A stretch of DNA of 12,902 bases, from the NCBI GenBank assembly GCA_025355705.1, contig JANXZD010000140.1:1-12902 (forward strand), written 5' to 3'. Every line of letters starts with the position of its first letter. Within the stretch, counting starts at the first letter, position 1. Under the pieces are notes generated by a model. It was not told where the DNA came from. It was given only the letters and a program-made list of their open reading frames with translations, and searched no databases. A program made the translations under genes and the position numbers. Source of the DNA: Bacteroidota bacterium (GTDB taxonomy: Bacteria; Bacteroidota; Ignavibacteria; UBA10030; UBA8401). Positions 1 to 7,789 of the stretch are shown piece by piece.

Positions 1-2
1 TC

Positions 3-80
3 TGCCCAAAATGTATGGAAGAACATTTTCCGGAAGATGTCAATATCAAAAAAAATGTTTCTAGCACTGAACGTGTCTAA
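3..80 (+). CDS. C-terminal end of an upstream signalling protein (partial)
   Basis: Only the last 25 codons are in the window; they run open from the left edge to a TAA at 78-80. The peptide begins CPKCMEEHFPED and ends STERV. This resembles the end of a small C-terminal domain found on many PAS proteins and histidine kinases, which has a first CxxCK motif, a FSH segment and a final (I)CPxCxxxxYP. The two bases before the first Cys codon (TC) are compatible with the usual Ile. The paired cysteines suggest a structural metal site. The family call rests on a very short stretch and the body of the gene is not visible. It lies 71 bases ahead of the copper ATPase fusion on the same strand, so the two could be co-transcribed. 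Confidence 0.5.
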   Translation, partial: CPKCMEEHFPEDVNIKKNVSSTERV

Positions 81-136
81 AAACGCTGAAACGATCGCCA
101 AAAAGCCGGTCCAAGAAATTTTTAAACTTCTTTACC

Positions 137-143
137 AAGGAGG
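137..143 (+). promoter_or_regulatory. Strong Shine-Dalgarno site for the ATPase fusion
   Basis: AAGGAGG lies 8 bases before the ATG at 152. It fixes that start over the overlapping, differently framed ATG at 55. I see no convincing promoter and no CueR-type dyad in the 71 bases before the gene. Confidence 0.85.
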
Positions 144-151
144 TTGTAAAA

Positions 152-3100
152 ATGATTCCTCTCAAACATGCCATTATTCCTATTACGGGTTTAACCTGTT
201 CCAATTGCGCATTAGCGATCGAATTGAATGTTCGAAAACTGTCCGGTATTAAAGAAGCAAACGTAGATTTCGCCAGTGAGAAATTAACGGTCGCTTTTGA
301 GCCAACACAACTTACTGAAAATGATATCGTTGCTTGCGTACAACGGGCAGGCTACAGAGTTGTCACCGGCAAATTAGATTTTCCGATAACCGGTCTTCGG
401 GATCAAACGGATGCGTCAGCGTTGGAGAAAATACTTCTTAAACACCATGGGGTGGTCGTCTCAAGCGTAAACTATAGCACTGAACATGTGATCATAGAGT
501 ATATCCCCGGGATGACGAGTGTTGCCGAACTTGCGGGGCTTATTCGTAACGCCGGGTTCGACATTGTTCAAGCAAGTGATGCTGAGGAATCCGAGGATGT
601 TGAAGCGAACTTCCGTGCCTCCGATCTCAACACCCAAAAGAACTTACTGCTGATCGGATTGAGCGTTACAATTCCGTTGATCATATTTAGTATGCTGCGC
701 GATTTTCGCCTCGTTGGATTCGAACACGATCAATTTGCAATGCTTATCGCGGCAACAATAGTACAATTTGTTGTAGGATGGCAGTTCTATGTGGGAGCGT
801 TTAAAAGTCTTCGCTTGCGGAGTGCCAATATGGATGTTCTGATCGTACTGGGCTCATCGGTTGCTTATTTTTCCAGTCTTTGTGTTGTACTCAATATTAT
901 TCACAGCTCCAATGTGTATTTCGAAACTGGGGCGGCAATTATCACACTCATCAGATTAGGTAAATTTCTTGAAACACGCGCGAAAGGAAAAACATCCGCA
1001 GCACTGAAAGCATTGATCGGCTTACGTTCTAAAACCGCCGCTGTTCTTCGCAACGGTGTTGAATCTATCATGAGCATTGAACATGTGGTTGTTGGAGATA
1101 CAATTGTCGTTCGACCCGGTGAAAAAGTTCCTGTTGATGGCATCATTAGTGAAGGACGATCGGCATTTGAAGAATCGATGATCACCGGTGAGTCGATGCC
1201 GGTCAGCAAAGGACCCGGCGATGTAGTGATCGGTGCAACAATCAATCGTGAAGGATTGATAAAATTTGAAGCGACAAATATTGGAACAAATTCTACATTA
1301 TCACAGATCGTACGACTTGTGCAGGAAGCTCAAGGAAGCAAAGCACCCATTCAAAAACTTACCGACGAAATCGGAAAATATTTCGTTCCCATCGTTATCG
1401 GCATTGCGCTGTTCACATTCTTTGGATGGATCTATGTTGCGCATATCGATTGGACCGGAGCAATGATCAACGCAATAGCGGTCTTAGTCATTGCGTGTCC
1501 GTGTGCCATCGGTTTGGCAACGCCCACAGCGATCATCGTCGGTACATCCAAAGGTGCTGAGAACGGTATCCTCTTCAAGAACAGTGAAATATTGGAACGG
1601 GCCGGTCGCGTGAACGTTGTTGTTCTGGATAAAACCGGTACGATTACAAAAGGTGAACCTCAAGTAACCGATATCATCTCTTTTGCTCACCATCAGACAG
1701 AAGAAGTTCTTCGACTTGCTGCATGTGCTGAGAATGGATCTGAACATCCCATAGGTCGCGCAATTGTAAAAATCGGACAAGAGAAAGGATTGAATCTCTT
1801 CTATCCTAAATCATTCCGCGCTTTTGGCGGCTTCGGAATTCGGGCTACGGTGGAAGATCAAATAATCATTATTGGCAATCCACGAATGATGGAGAATGAA
1901 CACATTGATCTGAAACTATGTAGATCAGATATCACGCGGCTTCAAACAGAGGGAAAGACCGTGATGATCGTTGCAAAGAGTTCTGCAGCGGATAAAGAAT
2001 CATTCCAGCCAATTGGATTGATTGCCGTTGCGGATACTGTGAAGACCGGATCAAAAGAAGCCATTGCAGAATTATATGCAATGGGTCTCGATATTGTCAT
2101 GATCACCGGTGATAACCAATGCACTGCTGATGCAATTGCTAAACAGGTCGGCATTGTTCGCGTGATTGCAGAAGTGCTTCCCGGTGAAAAAGCAGACGTG
2201 ATAAAAGAATTGCAGGCATCCGAAACGATGGGTAATTATGATCACCCGATCGTTGCAATGGTGGGTGATGGAATAAATGATGCGCCGGCACTTTCACAAG
2301 CCGATGTTGGTATTGCAATCGGCACCGGTACCGATATTGCTATTGCAGCGGCAGGTATTACATTGATCAGCGGCGATCTTTCCGGCGTAGCACGTGCTAT
2401 CTCATTATCGAGAGGGACTTCGCAAACAATCGTTCAGAATTTAATATGGGCGTTGGTGTATAATGTTTTATTGATTCCCATTGCGGCATTCGGATTGCTC
2501 AGTCCGATGTTCGCTGCAGGAGCAATGGCATTCAGTTCCATCTTTGTTGTGACCAACAGTCTCCGATTACGCGGCTATACGGTGAAGATTTTTTCTCCGC
2601 GGAAAACGCGAGTCCGTCAATCTCTGGAATTCTTCTCACGCATTGCCGCTCCGGCAATTTCTCTGGCTATTCTCATCATCCTTCCTTTGCTGACAATGCC
2701 GGCAAGTCAAATGGAGATAAAAGGAGCAATTGTCGGCAACATGGAACCGCTCTTAATGATGGTGATGGCGATATCAAATGGTTTAATCGCAATCTCGTAC
2801 GCATCAATCCCAATTTTTCTTATTGTGTTTATTCGGAAGCGAAAAGATCTGCCGTTCAGTTGGATCCTTGTGCTCTTCGGCTTGTTCATTCTTGCATGCG
2901 GAACAACGCATGTGGTACATATCATCGGAATTTGGTGGTCGGTTAATTGGTGGCAGGCAGCGGTCGATGCTTCATGCGCCGTTATTTCCATTGCAACGGC
3001 AATTATCGTATGGCCGGTACTGCCAAAACTGTTAGCAATTCCCAGTCCGGAACAATTGCGGATGGTGAACCGTGAATTGCAAACAGAAAAAGATAAACTT

Positions 3101-3775
3101 CTCTTCGCAAAATTGGAACTGCAAAAGGCATACGATATCGTTGAAATTCGTGTACAAGAACGAACTGCTGAACTGATGATTGCGAACAAATCGCTTCAGA
3201 AAGAAATCAACGAACACAAACTGGCTGAAGAGTTGCTCAGAAACAGTGAAGAGAAATTCAGGGCAATGGTTGAAACAATTCCGCTGGCAATTCATTTAAC
3301 GGTTGGAGTAGAACAAATAACCAAATACGTCAATCCCGTGATGGTGAAATTATTTGGTTATACCATGGAAGATATTCCTTCCGTTGCGCAATGGTGGCCG
3401 CTGGCATATCCCGATGAAACATACCGCAAACAAATTTCTGAGGAATGGAACAATAAGGTTAAGCGTGCAATTGAGACGCAATCTCCTATTGAGCCAATGG
3501 AAGTTGTGGTAACCTGTAAGGATGGGTCGAAGAAAAATATCTTATGGGACTACATTACTCTTGGAGACAAGAACTATTCGTGCGGTCTGGACCTGACCGA
3601 TCGCAAGCGAGCAGAGGAAAAAATTCTGCGTCATTTGGGAGAATTACAGCGGTGGCAGGAGGTGACACTCGGACGCGAAGATAGAAACCGACAATTAAAA
3701 CAAGAAGTGAATGAACTGCTTAAACGTTTGGGTGAAACGATCCGCTATCCAAGCCAGGGAGGAAATGCAATATAA
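152..3775 (+). CDS. copA: Cu(I)-transporting P1B-ATPase fused to an ethylene-receptor-like membrane domain and a PAS domain
   Basis: This 1207-residue protein should export Cu(I) from the cytoplasm using ATP and also carries a sensory module. Residues 1-70 are a heavy-metal-associated domain with CSNC at 16-19. Residues 77-142 look like a second one that has lost its CxxC. The ATPase core follows, with TGES at 345-348, the Cu(I) site CPC at 449-451, the phosphorylated Asp493 in DKTG, HP at 532-533 and GDGIND at 705-710. Tyr770-Asn771 in helix 7 and M792 with S795-S796 in helix 8 complete the Cu(I)-specific (P1B-1) signature. A normal CopA ends near residue 810. Here the frame continues into an added helix (about 831-851), a three-helix domain like the ETR1 ethylene-binding domain (about 867-956), a coiled coil (about 965-1030), a PAS domain (about 1031-1151) and a GRE...LKQEVNELL tail. 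There is no kinase domain. No chaperone, cop repressor or oxidase lies beside it; a sensor kinase follows. The ATPase call is very secure and the receptor-like call strong; the joint function is inferred. Confidence 0.95.
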   Translation: MIPLKHAIIPITGLTCSNCALAIELNVRKLSGIKEANVDFASEKLTVAFEPTQLTENDIVACVQRAGYRVVTGKLDFPITGLRDQTDASALEKILLKHHGVVVSSVNYSTEHVIIEYIPGMTSVAELAGLIRNAGFDIVQASDAEESEDVEANFRASDLNTQKNLLLIGLSVTIPLIIFSMLRDFRLVGFEHDQFAMLIAATIVQFVVGWQFYVGAFKSLRLRSANMDVLIVLGSSVAYFSSLCVVLNIIHSSNVYFETGAAIITLIRLGKFLETRAKGKTSAALKALIGLRSKTAAVLRNGVESIMSIEHVVVGDTIVVRPGEKVPVDGIISEGRSAFEESMITGESMPVSKGPGDVVIGATINREGLIKFEATNIGTNSTLSQIVRLVQEAQGSKAPIQKLTDEIGKYFVPIVIGIALFTFFGWIYVAHIDWTGAMINAIAVLVIACPCAIGLATPTAIIVGTSKGAENGILFKNSEILERAGRVNVVVLDKTGTITKGEPQVTDIISFAHHQTEEVLRLAACAENGSEHPIGRAIVKIGQEKGLNLFYPKSFRAFGGFGIRATVEDQIIIIGNPRMMENEHIDLKLCRSDITRLQTEGKTVMIVAKSSAADKESFQPIGLIAVADTVKTGSKEAIAELYAMGLDIVMITGDNQCTADAIAKQVGIVRVIAEVLPGEKADVIKELQASETMGNYDHPIVAMVGDGINDAPALSQADVGIAIGTGTDIAIAAAGITLISGDLSGVARAISLSRGTSQTIVQNLIWALVYNVLLIPIAAFGLLSPMFAAGAMAFSSIFVVTNSLRLRGYTVKIFSPRKTRVRQSLEFFSRIAAPAISLAILIILPLLTMPASQMEIKGAIVGNMEPLLMMVMAISNGLIAISYASIPIFLIVFIRKRKDLPFSWILVLFGLFILACGTTHVVHIIGIWWSVNWWQAAVDASCAVISIATAIIVWPVLPKLLAIPSPEQLRMVNRELQTEKDKLLFAKLELQKAYDIVEIRVQERTAELMIANKSLQKEINEHKLAEELLRNSEEKFRAMVETIPLAIHLTVGVEQITKYVNPVMVKLFGYTMEDIPSVAQWWPLAYPDETYRKQISEEWNNKVKRAIETQSPIEPMEVVVTCKDGSKKNILWDYITLGDKNYSCGLDLTDRKRAEEKILRHLGELQRWQEVTLGREDRNRQLKQEVNELLKRLGETIRYPSQGGNAI
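2750..3040 (+). other. Ethylene-binding-like domain inside the ATPase fusion (protein domain)
   Basis: Residues about 867-963 form three hydrophobic helices that match the N-terminal domain of plant ETR1. From ETR1 Ile23 to His69 the match needs no gaps, and about half the residues are identical to ETR1 as I remember it. Cys916 and His920, in CGTTH, correspond to the copper ligands Cys65 and His69. Tyr883, Ile886 and Pro887 correspond to Tyr32, Ile35 and Pro36, which matter for ethylene binding. Differences: ETR1 Asp25 is Asn876, Lys91 is Asp939, and the loop between helices 2 and 3 is three residues shorter. The third helix ends in LPKLL and IPSPEQL, as I recall from bacterial homologues of this domain. 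Copper binding is likely; ethylene as ligand is uncertain. Confidence 0.85.
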
Positions 3776-3867
3776 GATCAGCCGAGGGAGGTTTTATATT
3801 TTGTAAACTTCGGCAATGTGAATATTGTGTGACGAAAAATTTTATACGGACTTAACAAGAGAGACGC

Positions 3868-3920
3868 CTGAAAAATCTTCAATCAATGTCCAGAATGACA
3901 ATGAACAATCAATTTTTCAG
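3868..3920. repeat. Inverted repeat, 9 bases, 35-base loop
   Basis: CTGAAAAAT at 3868-3876 is the exact reverse complement of ATTTTTCAG at 3912-3920. The short direct repeat AATCAAT occurs twice between them. It could be an operator or an mRNA structure upstream of the kinase. It is AT-rich with a long loop, so chance is a real possibility. Confidence 0.3.
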
Positions 3921-3980
3921 AAGTTTCCAAGAGTTCTCTTTTTGTTCAAAACGACAAAGTTTGAAGGTAGCTTAGAAAGA

Positions 3981-3987
3981 AAAAGGA
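3981..3987 (+). promoter_or_regulatory. Shine-Dalgarno site for the sensor kinase
   Basis: AAAAGGA ends 7 bases before the ATG at 3995 and supports that start. Confidence 0.6.
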
Positions 3988-3994
3988 TGTCTTC

Positions 3995-6900
3995 ATGAAA
4001 AATTCTATAAACGCTCGGTATCATGCCGGAGATATTTCCATTATGACGATGGGATTTCTTACGGCTGCGATTGGCATTGTTGTCATGCTTGGATGGATTT
4101 TGCAGCTTCCTCAGTTATCCAGTTTCGGCTCAAATCTTATACCGATGGCACCGAGCACTGCAATGTTATTTATCTTGATGGGAATTGCACAATCTCTTCG
4201 CAGACGCCTACCGCAAAATCGTGCAGCGTACTTCGCAGGTTTAGCCATTGGACTGCTGACTGCAATAACAGGGATAGTTTTATTTGCAACCTCTTTTTTG
4301 GGAATATATTTACCGATTGAGCATCTTGGTCTTTCCATCAACGACTCTCTTAATGGAATTTCAATTGGGCACATGTCACCAGTAACAGCATTCTGTTTCA
4401 CAGCAAGTGCTTTGGCATTTTTATTGACACTTTCGCAATCGATCCAACGTTCAAAGCGGGGATGGATTGCCCTGCTGTTAGCTTTTCCGTTATTGCTAAC
4501 TTCTTTCCTTCTTCTGATTGCGTATCTATTTGATTCACCTTTAATGTACGGTGGAGGCGTTATTCCTCCATCACTGCCAGCCGCTCTTGCTTTTCTCTTT
4601 CTTGCGAGCAGCCTGTCTATAAGTGCCGGACTTCAAGTCTGGTCTTACGATAGAATAAAAAACGCAGCCACAAGTCGAGTTTCATATATCTTTTTGTTGA
4701 TATTCATTCTTTTAGCAGCAGGAATTGTTAGCGGGGGTTATTTTACATATCGAAATTATGAAAAGAACTATCGAACTGAAATAGAAAATCAACTTAGCTC
4801 TATTGCAGAAATGAAAATAGACCAAATACAATCTTGGCGAAAAGAACGTTTAAGCGATGGACAGACCTTTTACAAAAACTACATATTTTCTGCAGCTGTA
4901 AAACGGTACATCCAGAATAAAAATAACAGCGAAGCAAAAAAAGAAATTTTAGCGTGGGTTGGACACGTGCGGGATGCGTATAACTATGATCTTATGATGC
5001 TGCTGGATTCAAAATTGAATATGATATTATTGTTTCCGGAGAAGAAAGAGCTGTCGCAATTAATACTTGACCAAAGAAGCACTGAAACATTGATGTCGGG
5101 GAGTATCATTTTTCAAGATTTCTACAGGAACGAACAGGATCAACACATTTACCTAAAAGTTCTTGTTCCGATTCTGGATGAACGTTTTCCGCAACAAATT
5201 ATTGCTGTGCTTGCCCTTCGGATTAGTCCTGAAATATACCTCTATCCTCTCCTCAAAAAATGGCCCACACCAAGCCGGACGTCCGAAACGTTAATTATTC
5301 GTAGAGATGGGAACGATGCACTGTTCTTGAATGACCTTAAATTCCAAAAGGATGCGGCTTTGAATCTCCGCATTCCGTTGACGAGTAACGATATTTCCGC
5401 TGTAAAGGCGGCGTTGGGAAAGACAGGAATAATAGAAGCAAAAGACTATCGTGGGGTGCCTGTCATTGCATATGTATGTGCAGTTCCAAATTCACCGTGG
5501 TTCATGGTCGCTCGTATAGATATTGAGGAAGTGTACGCACAGTTGAAAGAAAGATTATGGCTGATGATTGCTCTTGTTGGCGCCTTACTTAGCGGGGCTG
5601 GTGCAAGTGTAGGAATAGTATGGCGACAGCAGCGCAACCTTTTCTATCGGGAACAATATAAATCGGCGGAAGCGTTGCGTGAGAGTGAATTACGATTGCG
5701 CCGTGCGGTTTTAAATGCACCCTTCCCCATTATGATTCACGCGGAAGATGGAGAGGTTGTGATTATTAGTAATACGTGGACCGAGATTACCGGATATACA
5801 CATGCCGATATTCCCACCACTGCCTTATGGACCGAAAAAGCATATGGGCTGCGGAAGAAACTGGTTCAGGAAGATATCGACCGGTTGTACGGATTAACAG
5901 AAAAAATTTATGAAGGCAACTATGAAGTAATGACCATGTCAGGTGATAAGCGAACCTGGGAATTTATGTCGGCTCCATTAGGCGTTCTTCCTGATGGAAG
6001 ACGAATGGCAATAAGTATGGCGATGGATATCACTGAACGCAAACGGACGGAAGATCTGAACAATACGCGCATACATCTTATGTTCTATTCCGACAATCAT
6101 TCTTTAGATGAAGTGATGGAAGAGACACTGAATGAAGCAGAGAAACTTACCGGCAGCATAATTGGTTTCTATCATTTTGTTGATGACGATCAGAAATCTC
6201 TCACTCTTCAAAATTGGTCGACTCGAACCAAAAAAGAATTTTGCAAAGCTGATGGCAAAGGATTGCATTATGAGATAGCCAAGGCAGGCGTTTGGGTGGA
6301 ATGTATACAACAGCTCAGACCCGTTATCCATAACGATTATGCCTCCCTGCCGAATAAAAAAGGGTTGCCATCCGGGCATGCAACTGTGATTCGAGAACTT
6401 GTCGTGCCAGTCATTCGTGATGGCAAGATCAAGGCAATATTAGGTGTTGGGAATAAGCCGAGCAATTATTTTGAGGCAGATGTTGACACAATTTCTCAGT
6501 TTGCCAATCTTGTTTGGGATATCACCATGCAAAAACGGATTGATGAAGTGTTGAAAAAAAATACTGAATTTATTAACAAGATCATCGAAACATCGGCTCT
6601 CAGTACATGGATTTCTGATGAGAATGGAACGGCGATCCGTGCAAATTCTGCATGTTTTAAATTTTTTGGAGCCACGGAAGATGAAGTGATAGGTAAATAT
6701 AATATTTTAAAAGATGAGGTTATTGAAAAGCAAGGGTTAATGTCTGAAGTACGAAAGGTGTTTGAAAAAGGAGAAGTTGTCAGTATCATCATTGATTACA
6801 ATTTTGGAGAAGTTGAACATATTGATGTGAAAAACGCTGCTCACAAAGTTATTAACTCAATTTTTACTCCAATCTTTGACAATACAAAAAAAGTAACGAA

Positions 6901-7789
6901 TGTTATCGTCCAAACGATCGATCTGACCGAGCGAGTAAGGGCAGAAAAGGAATTGCGTAAACTTCTTGAATTGAACGAACATTCCCAGCAATCACTTCTG
7001 AGTGTTCTCGAAGATCAGAAACGAGCGGAAGAAGAAATTCGTAAACTCAACACCGAACTTGAGCAGCGTGTCGTACAGCGAACTGCCCAGCTTGAAGCAT
7101 CCAACAAAGAAATGGAGGCATTTTCTTATTCGGTGTCACATGATCTGCGTGCGCCTCTTCGGCATGTGGGGGGATATGTTGATCTGTTGACCAAACATTT
7201 TTCTGATGCGCTTCCTGAAAAAAGAAACCATTATCTTAACAGCATCTCCGACTCTGCACGTCAGATGGGAATACTAATAGATGATTTGTTGGACTTTTCA
7301 CGGACCGGACGTTCAGAAATGAAAATGTCGGATGTGGATATGAACAAGATGATAACCGACATAGTGAAATCTCTGCGTCAGGAATGTTCGGACAGAACCA
7401 TTGAATGGATCATCGGTTCATTACCAACGATTCCGTGCGACTACGCAATGATGAGACTCGTTTGGATTAACCTGTTGAATAATGCAATCAAATTCACACA
7501 ACACAAACAAGAAGCTAGAATAGAAATTGGAGTTCGGGAAGAAGCTGTGGAATTTATTTTCTTTGTGCGCGACAACGGTGTCGGTTTTGATATGCAGTAC
7601 GCAGATAAATTGTTTGGAGTGTTTCAACGATTACATTCCAAAGCAGAGTTTGAAGGGACAGGTATTGGTCTTGCCAATGTGCAACGCATTATACTTCGGC
7701 ATGGCGGACGAGTCTGGGCTGAGGCAGAACTGAATAACGGAGCGACATTTTATTTTACTATACCCAAAAAGAAGGAGCATATACGATGA
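3995..7789 (+). CDS. Membrane sensor histidine kinase with Cache-like, PAS, GAF and PAS domains
   Basis: A 1264-residue kinase that should autophosphorylate on His1049 and pass the phosphate to a response regulator, most likely the overlapping gene at 7786. Residues 17-213 hold about six transmembrane helices. Another helix (230-250) and one at 521-543 bracket an extracytoplasmic region of about 270 residues, probably a Cache-type sensor, that starts with a helix containing SWRKERLSDG. Then come PAS (about 561-686), a GAF domain (about 690-845, with the family pattern GKGLHYEIAKAGVW and GLPSGHATVIRELVVPV), PAS (about 851-985) and a coiled coil. HisKA has SVSHDLRAPLRH around His1049. The ATPase domain has NLLNNAIKF (1159-1167), DNGVGF (from 1193), FQRLH and GTGIGLA (1221-1227). 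All catalytic boxes look intact. The kinase region is of the type used by phytochrome-like kinases, but the GAF shows no chromophore signature I recognise. The signal is unknown. It is the only kinase in the window. Confidence 0.95.
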   Translation: MKNSINARYHAGDISIMTMGFLTAAIGIVVMLGWILQLPQLSSFGSNLIPMAPSTAMLFILMGIAQSLRRRLPQNRAAYFAGLAIGLLTAITGIVLFATSFLGIYLPIEHLGLSINDSLNGISIGHMSPVTAFCFTASALAFLLTLSQSIQRSKRGWIALLLAFPLLLTSFLLLIAYLFDSPLMYGGGVIPPSLPAALAFLFLASSLSISAGLQVWSYDRIKNAATSRVSYIFLLIFILLAAGIVSGGYFTYRNYEKNYRTEIENQLSSIAEMKIDQIQSWRKERLSDGQTFYKNYIFSAAVKRYIQNKNNSEAKKEILAWVGHVRDAYNYDLMMLLDSKLNMILLFPEKKELSQLILDQRSTETLMSGSIIFQDFYRNEQDQHIYLKVLVPILDERFPQQIIAVLALRISPEIYLYPLLKKWPTPSRTSETLIIRRDGNDALFLNDLKFQKDAALNLRIPLTSNDISAVKAALGKTGIIEAKDYRGVPVIAYVCAVPNSPWFMVARIDIEEVYAQLKERLWLMIALVGALLSGAGASVGIVWRQQRNLFYREQYKSAEALRESELRLRRAVLNAPFPIMIHAEDGEVVIISNTWTEITGYTHADIPTTALWTEKAYGLRKKLVQEDIDRLYGLTEKIYEGNYEVMTMSGDKRTWEFMSAPLGVLPDGRRMAISMAMDITERKRTEDLNNTRIHLMFYSDNHSLDEVMEETLNEAEKLTGSIIGFYHFVDDDQKSLTLQNWSTRTKKEFCKADGKGLHYEIAKAGVWVECIQQLRPVIHNDYASLPNKKGLPSGHATVIRELVVPVIRDGKIKAILGVGNKPSNYFEADVDTISQFANLVWDITMQKRIDEVLKKNTEFINKIIETSALSTWISDENGTAIRANSACFKFFGATEDEVIGKYNILKDEVIEKQGLMSEVRKVFEKGEVVSIIIDYNFGEVEHIDVKNAAHKVINSIFTPIFDNTKKVTNVIVQTIDLTERVRAEKELRKLLELNEHSQQSLLSVLEDQKRAEEEIRKLNTELEQRVVQRTAQLEASNKEMEAFSYSVSHDLRAPLRHVGGYVDLLTKHFSDALPEKRNHYLNSISDSARQMGILIDDLLDFSRTGRSEMKMSDVDMNKMITDIVKSLRQECSDRTIEWIIGSLPTIPCDYAMMRLVWINLLNNAIKFTQHKQEARIEIGVREEAVEFIFFVRDNGVGFDMQYADKLFGVFQRLHSKAEFEGTGIGLANVQRIILRHGGRVWAEAELNNGATFYFTIPKKKEHIR
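7772..7777 (+). promoter_or_regulatory. Shine-Dalgarno site inside the kinase gene
   Basis: AAGGAG lies in the last codons of the kinase, 8 bases before the ATG at 7786. It fixes the start of the response regulator and, with the ATGA overlap, suggests translational coupling. Confidence 0.8.

Larger units (their letters stand above)
3776..3994 (+). other. Intergenic region between the ATPase fusion and the kinase
   Basis: These 219 bases are the longest non-coding gap in the window. I see no RNA gene, no reliable intrinsic terminator and no clear -35/-10 pair. It holds an imperfect hairpin (GCCGA at 3781-3785 with TCGGC at 3810-3814) with no T-run after it, a 9-base inverted repeat (3868-3920) and a 7-base one (TGAACAA at 3902-3908 with TTGTTCA at 3942-3948). 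The gap is large enough for a separate promoter for the kinase operon, so the ATPase and kinase need not share a transcript. Confidence 0.5.

Noticed and set aside
37..252. 71-codon open frame at the left end
   Set aside because: It overlaps the well-supported ATPase start in another frame and has no ribosome site; the upstream gene's tail in a different frame and the AAGGAGG at 137 explain the region better.
2707..3189. Antisense 160-codon frame across the ethylene-binding-like region
   Set aside because: It is a shadow of the fusion gene on the other strand, with no ribosome site and no recognisable protein pattern.
3781..3814. Hairpin after the ATPase fusion as a terminator
   Set aside because: The stem is only 5 bases with a broken second stem and no T-run follows.
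6060..6530. GAF domain as a bilin-binding phytochrome domain
   Set aside because: It fits the general GAF type linked to PAS kinases and lacks the chromophore Cys context and the PAS-GAF-PHY order of phytochromes, although the kinase and Rcp1-like partner are phytochrome-like.
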